24,704 nt of DNA from Pseudopelobacter sp964601865 (GTDB lineage: Bacteria; Desulfobacterota; Desulfuromonadia; Geobacterales; Pseudopelobacteraceae). Positions 7,484 through 13,780 of the stretch are shown one piece after another. The stretch spans positions 1-24,704 of the forward strand of contig CAZRPI010000044.1 in assembly GCA_964601865.1 (NCBI GenBank), written 5' to 3'. The notes under the pieces were generated by a model, which saw only the letters and a program-made list of their open reading frames with translations, had not been told where the DNA came from and ran no database searches. The translations under genes and the position numbers were made by a program. Numbering within the stretch: position 1 is the stretch's first letter; each line of letters opens with the position of its first letter.

Positions 7484-9496
7484 ATGATGCTTCAGACAGC
7501 GATTTCACCAGTCCAGGCACGGCTCTGCGCCGACGCCATCCGTTTTCTCTCCGTTGACGCCGTTGAACAGGCCAGATCCGGACACCCCGGTCTTCCCATG
7601 GGCGCGGCGGACTGTGCCTTTGCCCTGTGGGGCAACTTCCTGACCTTCAATCCGGCGGACCCCCGCTGGGCCAACCGCGACCGGTTCGTGCTCTCCGCCG
7701 GCCACGGCTCCATGCTCCTCTATTCGTTGCTGCATCTCTTCGGGTACGATCTCTCCCTGGACGAGTTGAAGAACTTCCGTCAGTGGGGGAGCAAGACGCC
7801 GGGGCACCCCGAGTTCGGCCATACAGCCGGGGTTGAGGTTACCACCGGGCCGCTGGGGCAGGGATTCGCCAACGGTGTCGGCATGGCCGTTGCCTCCAGG
7901 ATGGCTGCCGAGCGCTTCAATACTCCCGGGTTCAGCCCGATCGATCACATGATCTACGTTCTCTGCGGTGACGGCTGCCTGCAGGAGGGGATCAGCTACG
8001 AGGCGGCCGCCCTGGCCGGTCATCTCAAGCTGGGCAACCTGGTCTGCATCTACGACGACAACGGCATCACCATCGAGGGGAAAACCTCCCTGGCCTGGTC
8101 CGAGGATGTGGCTGGCCGGTTCACGGCCTGCGGCTGGCATGTGCAGAAGATCGACGGCCACGACCATGCCCGGATCAATGCGGCCATCGCCGCCGCAAAG
8201 TCCGAGACGGACCGCCCCTCCATCATCATCGCCACAACGCACATCGCCTATGGCAGCCCGGCCAAGCAGGATTCCTCCTCCGCCCACGGCTCCCCCCTCG
8301 GCAGGGACGAGATTGCCGCCACCCGGGCGAACCTGGGGTGGGAGCACGGCCCGTTCGAGGTCCCGCAGGAGGTCCGCGCCATCTGCGCGCAACGCCTGGA
8401 GTCCCTGAGAGAGCGCTACGCGGAATGGCAGCGCGGCTTCGAGTCCTGGCGCGCCGCCAACCCCGAGAAGGCCGCTCTCTGGGACGGGATGTGGCACAAA
8501 ACTCTTCCGGCGGGATTGACCGACGAACTCCTGGGCGCGGTTGCCGGCAAGGCGAGCGCAACCCGCTCCCTCTCGGGCGCGGCGCTGCAGAAGGCGGCCG
8601 CCCTGGTCCCCTCCCTGGCCGGCGGCTCCGCGGACCTGGCGCCGTCCAACAACAGCGAGATCAAGGGCGCGGCTTCCATTGCCGCCGGCGCATTCGGCGG
8701 CCGCAACCTGCACTTCGGCATCCGCGAGCACGCCATGGGCGCCGTCATGAACGGCATGGCGCTCTACGGCTGTTTCATCCCGTACGGCGCTACCTTCCTG
8801 GTCTTCTCCGATTACTGCCGTCCGGCCATCCGCCTCTCGGCCCTGATGAACCTGCAGGTGGTCTACGTCTTCACCCACGACTCCTTCCATGTCGGCGAGG
8901 ACGGCCCGACCCATCAGCCCATCGAACATACCGCCTCGCTGCGCATGATTCCCGGGCTCCAGGTGATCCGCCCGGCCGACGGGCTGGAAACGGCCCTGGC
9001 CTGGGACGCGGCTTTGAGCCACACCGGCGGTCCCACCGCCCTGATCCTGTCGCGCCAGAACCTGCCGGTCATCCAACGCGATCCTTCATTCAGCAATGCC
9101 GACGCCCTCAGGGGGGGCTATGCTGTTGCTCCGGTACAGGACGCTCCCGATGTGGTCGTCATGGCCAGCGGCTCCGAGGTGCACGTGGCGCAGGAGGCCG
9201 CGGCCAGCCTGGCGGACCGCGGTGTGAAGGCCAGCGTCCTTTCGGTCCCCTGTCTGGAACGGTTCATGTCTCAACCGGCCTCCTACCGCGACGGCCTGCT
9301 CCCGGCCGGCGTTCCCCGGGTGGCAGTGGAGGCCGGCAGGGGAGAATCCTGGGGCCGGCTGCTCGGTTGCGACGGCCTCTTCATCGGCGTCGAGCACTTC
9401 GGGGCGTCGGCGCCGGGTGATGTCCTGGCGCGGCAGTTCGGTCTTACCGCCCCTCAGGTTGCGGAGAAGATCGCCGGATTTCTCAAGAAACCGTAG
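7484..9496 (+). CDS. tkt: Transketolase
   Basis: A 670-aa thiamine-diphosphate enzyme that transfers two-carbon ketol units in the non-oxidative pentose phosphate pathway. Motifs include the N-terminal SGHPGLPMGAAD, GHGSMLLYSLLHLFGY, GPLGQGFANGVGMA, the ThDP/Mg site GDGCLQEGISYEA, the pyrimidine-domain glutamate in HFGIREHAMGAVMNG, and HDSFHVGEDGPTHQP. Two tandem ATGs (7484 and 7487) follow AAGGAA at 7475-7480; 7487 has the better spacing, so the true start may be one codon later. The stop codon TAG at 9494-9496 lies inside a copy of the GACGCATTG repeat. The protein is full length. Confidence 0.97.
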   Translation: MMLQTAISPVQARLCADAIRFLSVDAVEQARSGHPGLPMGAADCAFALWGNFLTFNPADPRWANRDRFVLSAGHGSMLLYSLLHLFGYDLSLDELKNFRQWGSKTPGHPEFGHTAGVEVTTGPLGQGFANGVGMAVASRMAAERFNTPGFSPIDHMIYVLCGDGCLQEGISYEAAALAGHLKLGNLVCIYDDNGITIEGKTSLAWSEDVAGRFTACGWHVQKIDGHDHARINAAIAAAKSETDRPSIIIATTHIAYGSPAKQDSSSAHGSPLGRDEIAATRANLGWEHGPFEVPQEVRAICAQRLESLRERYAEWQRGFESWRAANPEKAALWDGMWHKTLPAGLTDELLGAVAGKASATRSLSGAALQKAAALVPSLAGGSADLAPSNNSEIKGAASIAAGAFGGRNLHFGIREHAMGAVMNGMALYGCFIPYGATFLVFSDYCRPAIRLSALMNLQVVYVFTHDSFHVGEDGPTHQPIEHTASLRMIPGLQVIRPADGLETALAWDAALSHTGGPTALILSRQNLPVIQRDPSFSNADALRGGYAVAPVQDAPDVVVMASGSEVHVAQEAAASLADRGVKASVLSVPCLERFMSQPASYRDGLLPAGVPRVAVEAGRGESWGRLLGCDGLFIGVEHFGASAPGDVLARQFGLTAPQVAEKIAGFLKKP

Positions 9497-9535
9497 CGAC
9501 GCATTGGGCAGAGACGCATTGCAATGCGTCTCTAC
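9491..9535. repeat. GACGCATTG palindromic repeat (family 1, copy 2), carrying the tkt stop codon
   Basis: A 24-bp perfect palindrome at 9510-9533 (half-site AGAGACGCATTG) matches the core of the 32-bp palindrome at 814-845. Just upstream, CCGTAGCGACGCATTG (9491-9506) is a degenerate extra half-copy, and its TAG at 9494-9496 is the tkt stop codon. As at speA, the element is fused to the 3' end of a gene. Confidence 0.85.
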
Positions 9536-9548
9536 AGCGCCAACATGA

Positions 9549-10271
9549 ATGGAATTGATCGCAGATAAAATACATGTGCCCATGGAACAGATCGAACTGC
9601 TGAGACAGGCCCTCCTCTTCTCCGGACTTTCCGACGCCGATCTGGCCGAACTGGCCACCATCACGTCGCGCCGCAGGTTCGCCAGGGGGGAGTCGCTTTT
9701 CTCCGAGGGGGAGCCCGCCACCGGGTTCTATCTGCTCCTGTCCGGCAGCATCAAACTCTGCCGGATGTCCAGGGAGGGGCGCGAAAAGGTGCTCCATTTC
9801 GTGAAACCGTCGGAGACCTTTGCCGAAGCCGCATTTTTCGGGGATGGGAGATATCCGGCGGAAGCGCGCGCCATGGAGGGCGGCGAGGTCCTGTTTCTCC
9901 CCCGTGAGGGGCTCATGGGGCTGATGAGCCGGAACCCCGGTTTCGCCCTCAACCTGGTGGTCTCCCTCTCCCTGATGCTGCGCAGGTTCGCCCGGCAGAT
10001 CGAGGAACTCACGTTCGCCGACGTCACCTCGCGCCTGGCCTCTTTCCTGGTGCGGAGGGCGGTTGAAAAATCGGCTTCCTACGGCGGTATTACCTATGTG
10101 GAGCTGGGGATCAGGAAGACCGAACTGGCCTCCCGGCTCGGTGTTGCCAGCGAGACGATCTCCCGGACGCTGCGCAAGCTGAAGGAGGAGGGGATTATCG
10201 AGGTGCAGGGGAACCGGGTCCTGATCCACCGGATGGAAAAGCTCCAGGGACTCTGCGAGCGTCACGAGTGA
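9549..10271 (+). CDS. Crp/Fnr-family transcriptional regulator
   Basis: A 240-aa regulator with an N-terminal cyclic-nucleotide-binding-like beta-barrel (about 15-130), a dimerisation helix (LNLVVSLSLMLRRFARQIEE) and a C-terminal winged helix (about 155-230). The recognition HTH is KTELASRLGVASETISRTLRKL. Only two cysteines are present (71 and 236), so there is no FNR-type iron-sulfur cluster. The phosphate-binding cassette is atypical: FAEAAFFGDGRYPAEARA has Arg-Tyr where CRP has Arg-Ser, so cAMP binding is doubtful and the ligand is unknown. The first ATG at 9549 lacks a clear ribosome-binding site; starts at GTG 9576 or ATG 9582 are possible. It is downstream of tkt on the same strand but separated by the palindromic repeat. 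Confidence 0.92.
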   Translation: MELIADKIHVPMEQIELLRQALLFSGLSDADLAELATITSRRRFARGESLFSEGEPATGFYLLLSGSIKLCRMSREGREKVLHFVKPSETFAEAAFFGDGRYPAEARAMEGGEVLFLPREGLMGLMSRNPGFALNLVVSLSLMLRRFARQIEELTFADVTSRLASFLVRRAVEKSASYGGITYVELGIRKTELASRLGVASETISRTLRKLKEEGIIEVQGNRVLIHRMEKLQGLCERHE

Positions 10272-10336
10272 CCTCTATTGACAGGGACTCGGAACATTCC
10301 GACGTACCGGATAGCACCCGGATTTGAGTCAACCCT

Positions 10337-10451
10337 CAATGGAACTCGGATGACGCTGATTGAGCGAATCTACGCGGATTTCGGGAAAATAACTGATTTT
10401 GGATTTATCCGTGTAAATCCGCATAGATCAGATTTGATCCGCGTTCCATTG
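10337..10451. repeat. Imperfect inverted repeat of about 115 bp (repeat family 2, copy 1)
   Basis: The left arm starts CAATGGAACTCGGATGACG, and the right arm read in reverse complement starts CAATGGAACGCGGATCAA; both continue to a shared GCGGATTT further in. The whole segment could fold into one long hairpin. A diverged copy with the same ends and the same outward flank (GCCTTTG, then a T-rich stretch, then GGTT-CGGCT) is at 23772-23889. It fills the gap between the crp-like gene and aroF; short open frames across it are not genes. Confidence 0.75.
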
Positions 10452-10507
10452 CCTTTGTTTATTGTTTTCTATCTGGTTTCGGCTACGCTGCCGCAGGAGA
10501 GTTTGAT

Positions 10508-11533
10508 ATGCTGATCGTCATGAATCACAATGCAACCCAGGCCGACATCGATGCCGTCAACCGGACGATTGAGGAGATGGGCTTTACCGCCGCCCCCATT
10601 CCGGGGAGCGAGCGTACCGCCATAGGCGTCCTGGGCAACCAGGGGTGCGTTGACGATACCAAGATCCTGGAACTGCCCGGGGTGCAGCGGGTAATCCATG
10701 TCTCCAAGCCCTACAAGCTGGTCTCCAGGGATTTCCATCCCGATGATACGATCGTTGATGTGGCCGGTGTTCAGGTCGGTCAGGGGCGCCGCCCGGTGGT
10801 CATTGCCGGTCCCTGCGCGGTGGAGAGCGAGGAACAGATCGTCAGGACGGCGCTGTTCGTCAAGAAGGTCGGGGCGGACCTGCTGCGCGGCGGAGCTTTC
10901 AAGCCTCGCACCGGACCGCACACCTTCCAGGGACTGGGAGAGGATGGCCTGAAACTGCTGGCCCTTGCGGGGCGGGAGAGCGGGCTTCCCATCGTGACCG
11001 AGGTGATGAGCCCGGAAAATGTGGGGCTGGTGGCGGAGTACGCCGATCTGCTGCAGGTAGGCGCCAGGAACATGCAGAACTTCGATCTGTTGCGAGAACT
11101 GGGGAGGATTCGGAAACCGGTGCTGCTGAAAAGAGGCATGAGCGCCACCATCGAGGAATTCCTGGCCGCCGCGGAGTACATCCTGGCGGAGGGAAACGAG
11201 CAGGTGATCCTCTGCGAACGGGGGATCCGCACCTTCGAGACGGCCACCAGAAACACCCTGGATCTGGCGGTGGCCCCGCTGATCAAGGAACTGTCCCATC
11301 TGCCGATCGTCGTGGACCCTTCCCACGCCACGGGCAAACGCAGTCTGGTTCCTCCCATGACCCTGGCCGCGCTGGTGGCGGGTGCCCACGGCGTGCTGGT
11401 GGAAGTGCACCCGGAGCCGGAAAGAGCCCTTTCCGACGGCCCCCAGTCCCTAACCTTCCAGGGGTTTGAACGGCTGATGGCCGATGTGCGGAAGCTGTCG
11501 GGCTTTCTGGGGTTTGCGGATAGAACACCATAA
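10508..11533 (+). CDS. aroF: 3-deoxy-7-phosphoheptulonate (DAHP) synthase, type I-beta
   Basis: A 341-aa enzyme that condenses phosphoenolpyruvate and erythrose 4-phosphate, the first step of aromatic amino acid synthesis. Residues 1 to about 75 (MLIVMNHNATQADIDAVNR onward) form the ferredoxin-like regulatory domain seen in Thermotoga-type DAHP synthases, which carries feedback control in that family. The barrel shows AGPCAVES, LLRGGAFKPRTGPHTFQGLG, LLKRGMSATIEEF, CERGIRTFET and VDPSHATGKRS, with substrate- and metal-binding Cys, Lys, Arg, His, Glu and Asp residues in place. AGGAGA sits about 8 nt before ATG 10508. Its substrate erythrose 4-phosphate is made by transketolase, encoded 1 kb upstream. 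Confidence 0.97.
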   Translation: MLIVMNHNATQADIDAVNRTIEEMGFTAAPIPGSERTAIGVLGNQGCVDDTKILELPGVQRVIHVSKPYKLVSRDFHPDDTIVDVAGVQVGQGRRPVVIAGPCAVESEEQIVRTALFVKKVGADLLRGGAFKPRTGPHTFQGLGEDGLKLLALAGRESGLPIVTEVMSPENVGLVAEYADLLQVGARNMQNFDLLRELGRIRKPVLLKRGMSATIEEFLAAAEYILAEGNEQVILCERGIRTFETATRNTLDLAVAPLIKELSHLPIVVDPSHATGKRSLVPPMTLAALVAGAHGVLVEVHPEPERALSDGPQSLTFQGFERLMADVRKLSGFLGFADRTP

Positions 11534-11539
11534 TAAATC

Positions 11540-11569
11540 TTGAAAACCCGCCGGAGGCGGTGTAATAAT
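11540..11569 (+). promoter_or_regulatory. Promoter for the 6S-like RNA
   Basis: TTGAAA at 11540-11545 (5 of 6) and AATAAT at 11564-11569 (5 of 6) are spaced by 18 bp. They predict initiation around 11576-11580, right before the structured RNA. A small hairpin CGGTGT/ACACCG (11558-11576) overlaps the -10 and may also act as the weak end of aroF transcription. Confidence 0.5.
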
Positions 11570-11579
11570 AACACCGTGC

Positions 11580-11765
11580 TATTTGTTTTCCCTGTCCTGT
11601 GCGTTGGCTGTAGTGCCCGGGCGGAATGAACTAAGAAAGGGAGGCCTTTTCTACTGTGGTGAGCTGCCCCATTGCGCGGGAATTGCCTGAAGCAGTATAA
11701 GGTCGCCCACCTGTTAAGGAACTCGCCGGAGGTCCTTTAAGTTGACGGCAGGATGGGGAGAGCAG
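11580..11765 (+). ncRNA. ssrS: Probable 6S RNA
   Basis: A non-coding stretch of about 185 nt between its own promoter and a strong terminator, the usual length of 6S RNA. Its ends pair over a long distance: TTCCCTGTCCTGT (11588-11600) with GGCAGGATGGGGAG (about 11747-11760), giving about 12 pairs including G-U wobbles, like the 6S closing stem. A second hairpin TTAAGGAACTC/GAGGTCCTTTAA (11714-11740) sits in the 3' half, where 6S RNAs form a central-bubble hairpin. 6S RNA mimics an open promoter and sequesters the RNA polymerase holoenzyme in stationary phase. I cannot run a covariance model; another regulatory RNA is possible. SRP RNA and tmRNA signatures are absent. Confidence 0.6.
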
Positions 11766-11768
11766 AAA

Positions 11769-11801
11769 GGGGATGTCTCGTTGGAGATATCCCCTTTTTT
11801 T
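11769..11801 (+). terminator. Rho-independent terminator of the 6S-like RNA
   Basis: GGGGATGTCTC pairs with GAGATATCCCC (one G-U pair) around the loop GTTG and is followed by seven T. It is a textbook intrinsic terminator that closes the small-RNA unit and insulates the lasso locus from upstream transcription. Confidence 0.92.
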
Positions 11802-12105
11802 ATGGAGCGGGGAGCCGGGACAAGGGATTGGGCAAAAACTCTGGCAGCCTTGTCAGCAGGGAATGTGGAAGCATTATTCCGCTATCACGCACACCTCCTT
11901 TGGTCTGCGCAAACGATTTGTCTGCCACCTCTCGAAAAATATCGGTATGTCTGTTTTGTGAGAATGGGTGTCGGCGTTGTTCGCACTGTCGGGAGATTGC
12001 ATTTTGTGGCCTTATTCGCTACTATTCCCGGTGTTTCATCACGGAAGAATCAGGAGACGGTTTGCGATTATCTGCCGCGCCGGCCATAAAAGGAGGAGAC
12101 TCAGA
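11802..12105. other. Gene-free leader region of the plus-strand lasso module
   Basis: About 300 bp with no credible gene. Overlapping frames of 115 and 143 codons cross it, but they start inside the 6S terminator region, lack ribosome-binding sites and resemble no family I know. A weak promoter candidate is TTGCAT (11997-12002), 17 bp, TACTAT (12020-12025), which would give a 5' leader of about 75 nt for the PqqD-like gene. Confidence 0.4.
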
Positions 12106-12381
12106 GTGCCCGAGCATAACAATGGATTTCAACTCGCGCAGGACATACTGTTTCAGGAACTGGGTGATGAAGCAGTGTTTCTGAGCATGAAAAACGATCA
12201 CTATTACGGATTGGACCAAATCGGGACAAAAATGTGGCGACTGTTGACGGAACAGGGTGACATCGAGTCCGTTGTGCAACGGCTGGTACATGAATATGAA
12301 ACCGATGAAGCCACCCTGCGTCGGGACATTACGGATCTCATCGAAAAGATGACACGCGCCGGTCTGATCGTTGCCGACTGA
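12106..12381 (+). CDS. PqqD-like RiPP recognition element protein (B1 type), plus-strand module
   Basis: A 91-aa PqqD-family protein. The start is GTG at 12106, chosen because AGGAGGAG (12091-12098) is 7 nt upstream; the longer frame from 11968 has no such signal. Family landmarks are the N-terminal strands (QDILFQELGDEAVFLSM), YYGLDQIGTKMW, and the winged-helix end EATLRRDITDLIEKMTRAGLI. These small proteins bind the leader of a ribosomal peptide and present it to modifying enzymes. Its position before a radical SAM enzyme and the A1 precursor says it recognises A1, whose YxxPxL leader motif is the usual RRE ligand. It is not evidence of PQQ synthesis: no pqqA, pqqB, pqqC or pqqE genes are here. 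Confidence 0.88.
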   Translation: MPEHNNGFQLAQDILFQELGDEAVFLSMKNDHYYGLDQIGTKMWRLLTEQGDIESVVQRLVHEYETDEATLRRDITDLIEKMTRAGLIVAD

Positions 12382-12425
12382 TCCTCTGCGGCGCCGAGCT
12401 GACATGGAAACTCACTGAAAAGCGC

Positions 12426-13388
12426 ATGAAGCGCCCTTTCATATTTGAGACACCTCCGATCCTCTGTTTCGAGATAGAGGACAGGTGCAATATGGCGTGT
12501 CCCATGTGCATAACGAGGTTGCATGGGAACAGTCGTCACGCCAGGCTGACCATGGGGGAAATCAAGACCCGGCTGCTGGAGCCGTTCCGGTTTGCGGGAG
12601 GCCGCCGGTTGGTCGTGTCTGGAGGGGAGCCGACTCTTTCCGCCGATCTGAAACCCTTCCTGGAATACGCCGTCCGTCTCGGGCTGGACATCTTTCTCGC
12701 CACGAACCTGTATCAGATCGAGCCGGACCTCATGCAGGCGCTGCTGGAGATCCTGCCCGACAGAAAACACACCATCATGGTCTCCTATGACTCAGTCATA
12801 CCGGGTGAGATGAATGCGATCCGGGGGCGCCGGGTCCATGACGATGTTACTTCCAACCTGATGTCGCTGTTGAGGATGAAGCGCGAACTCGGGATCGAGA
12901 CGAAGGTGTGCGCCAGCCTGGTGCTGCAAAGGCTGAATTGCCGCTCCGTAGCCGATACCATCGGTTTCCTGCTGGAACTGGGGGTGCACAGGATATTCGT
13001 TCAGCCCGTCCATGAATATGGCGAAATAGATGTGACCAATTTACATCTTGTCCGGCCGCCATACGGGGAAGAGGCTCTGCCCGATCTGCGTCGCGCCATC
13101 GAAAGTATCTTCCGGCTGGCGGAAAACGAGGAACGGGTCAGACTCTCGGACCCCGACATTCAACGCTGGCAATGGCACTTTACCGATCCGGCGGGCCACA
13201 AGGGAAGCTGCGCCAGCGCCGGTTTTATCTTCGTCAACAGGTGCGGCGATTGCCGCGGATGTCACAACTCCAAGGCTTACGCCAACATAAGGGAGATAGG
13301 GCTTGTCGATTTCCTCTCTTCCCCGTACTACGAAGCACACAGGGAACTCGTATCGAAATGCAAGATATGCATCCATTCATGCTCTTGA
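12426..13388 (+). CDS. Radical SAM/SPASM-type enzyme in the lasso locus
   Basis: A 320-aa radical SAM protein. The [4Fe-4S]/SAM motif CNMACPMC (Cys21, Cys25, Cys28; CxxxCxxC) lies at the end of the first strand (PPILCFEIEDR), and VVSGGEPTL is the GGE SAM-binding motif. The C-terminus has a cysteine-rich SPASM/Twitch-like region: CASAGFIFVNRCGDCRGC, ANIREIGLVDF, then CKICIHSC, the pattern that binds auxiliary iron-sulfur clusters. Such enzymes in RiPP loci usually form crosslinks or epimerise or oxidise residues of a precursor. It lies 44 bp downstream of the PqqD-like gene, an arrangement like PqqD-PqqE. The substrate is inferred to be the A1 peptide; the reaction cannot be read from the sequence. 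The ribosome-binding site is weak. Confidence 0.88.
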   Translation: MKRPFIFETPPILCFEIEDRCNMACPMCITRLHGNSRHARLTMGEIKTRLLEPFRFAGGRRLVVSGGEPTLSADLKPFLEYAVRLGLDIFLATNLYQIEPDLMQALLEILPDRKHTIMVSYDSVIPGEMNAIRGRRVHDDVTSNLMSLLRMKRELGIETKVCASLVLQRLNCRSVADTIGFLLELGVHRIFVQPVHEYGEIDVTNLHLVRPPYGEEALPDLRRAIESIFRLAENEERVRLSDPDIQRWQWHFTDPAGHKGSCASAGFIFVNRCGDCRGCHNSKAYANIREIGLVDFLSSPYYEAHRELVSKCKICIHSCS

Positions 13389-13464
13389 CAATCATTTCTG
13401 TCCGTTTTCCTGCGCGAAGTCTGTTTCAGCAATCCGTGCATGACGGCATTTGGTACAAAACAGC

Positions 13465-13493
13465 TTGACAATCTCCATTGATTGCATTTTTAT
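13465..13493 (+). promoter_or_regulatory. Promoter of the A1 lasso precursor
   Basis: A perfect -35 TTGACA (13465-13470), a 17-bp spacer and a -10-like TTTTAT (13488-13493; TATTGT at 13491 is an alternative with longer spacing) lie 39 bp before the A1 start codon. With the terminator at 13738-13777 they define a separate short mRNA for the precursor. Confidence 0.45.
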
Positions 13494-13531
13494 TGTACCG
13501 GGTCATTACTATTTCACGTTGGAGAAGAGCC

Positions 13532-13702
13532 ATGAGCGATCAAACCTTGCAACAGTCAAAGTCCGCTGAATCGCAACAGACCGAAGAACGGGCGAACCGT
13601 CGGCCATATCGTTCTCCGCAACTGCAGGATTTCGGGGCCGTAAATAATCTGACGCAGTCAGGGCCTATGTATGGTGCCGGTGATGGCGGAGTATATTCCT
13701 GA
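13532..13702 (+). CDS. Lasso peptide precursor A1
   Basis: A 56-aa peptide; ATG 13532 follows GGAGAAG (13521-13527). The charged leader (residues 1-42) ends with YRSPQLQDFGAVNNLTQ, matching the lasso leader rule YxxPxLxxxG...LTx with Thr41 at position -2. The predicted core, SGPMYGAGDGGVYS (43-56), would cyclise the Ser43 amine onto the Asp51 side chain, giving a nine-residue ring and a short five-residue tail with Val54 and Tyr55 as the bulky candidates for plugs. The core ends in Ser, the residue phosphorylated by HprK-like kinases of paeninodin-type clusters, and such a kinase is the next gene. Upstream ATG 13478 in the same frame lacks a ribosome-binding site and overlaps the promoter. 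Core boundaries are inferred. Confidence 0.85.
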   Translation: MSDQTLQQSKSAESQQTEERANRRPYRSPQLQDFGAVNNLTQSGPMYGAGDGGVYS

Positions 13703-13737
13703 TTCTTATGGCTGAAATATTTTCAGGAAAGAGAATC

Positions 13738-13777
13738 GGGCGTTCCGGAAAACCAGATCCGGGACGCCCTTTTTTTT
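13738..13777 (+). terminator. Rho-independent terminator/attenuator after the A1 precursor
   Basis: GGGCGTTCCGG pairs with CCGGGACGCCC (one G-U pair) around a 10-nt loop and is followed by eight T. It lies between the precursor and the kinase gene, so it should give abundant precursor mRNA with only partial read-through into the kinase. Confidence 0.92.
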
Positions 13778-13780
13778 GCC

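Noticed and set aside
7505..9076. A 523-codon open frame antisense to tkt
   Set aside because: Shadow frame of a clear transketolase gene, with no domain pattern.
10278..10514. A 78-codon frame upstream of aroF
   Set aside because: It spans the inverted repeat at 10337-10451 and has no coding character.
11580..11765. SRP RNA, tmRNA or a riboswitch as alternative to 6S RNA
   Set aside because: No GGAAGGAAGCA-type SRP loop, no tRNA-like ends with tag frame, and the unit ends in a terminator with no gene controlled immediately downstream.
11742..12184. Frames of 115 and 143 codons between the 6S-like RNA and the PqqD-like gene
   Set aside because: They begin within the RNA gene and its terminator, lack ribosome-binding sites and overlap each other; no recognised domain.
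12106..13388. PQQ biosynthesis from the PqqD-like plus radical SAM pair
   Set aside because: No PqqA peptide with a Glu/Tyr core and no PqqB or PqqC; the nearby precursor has a lasso leader and no such core.
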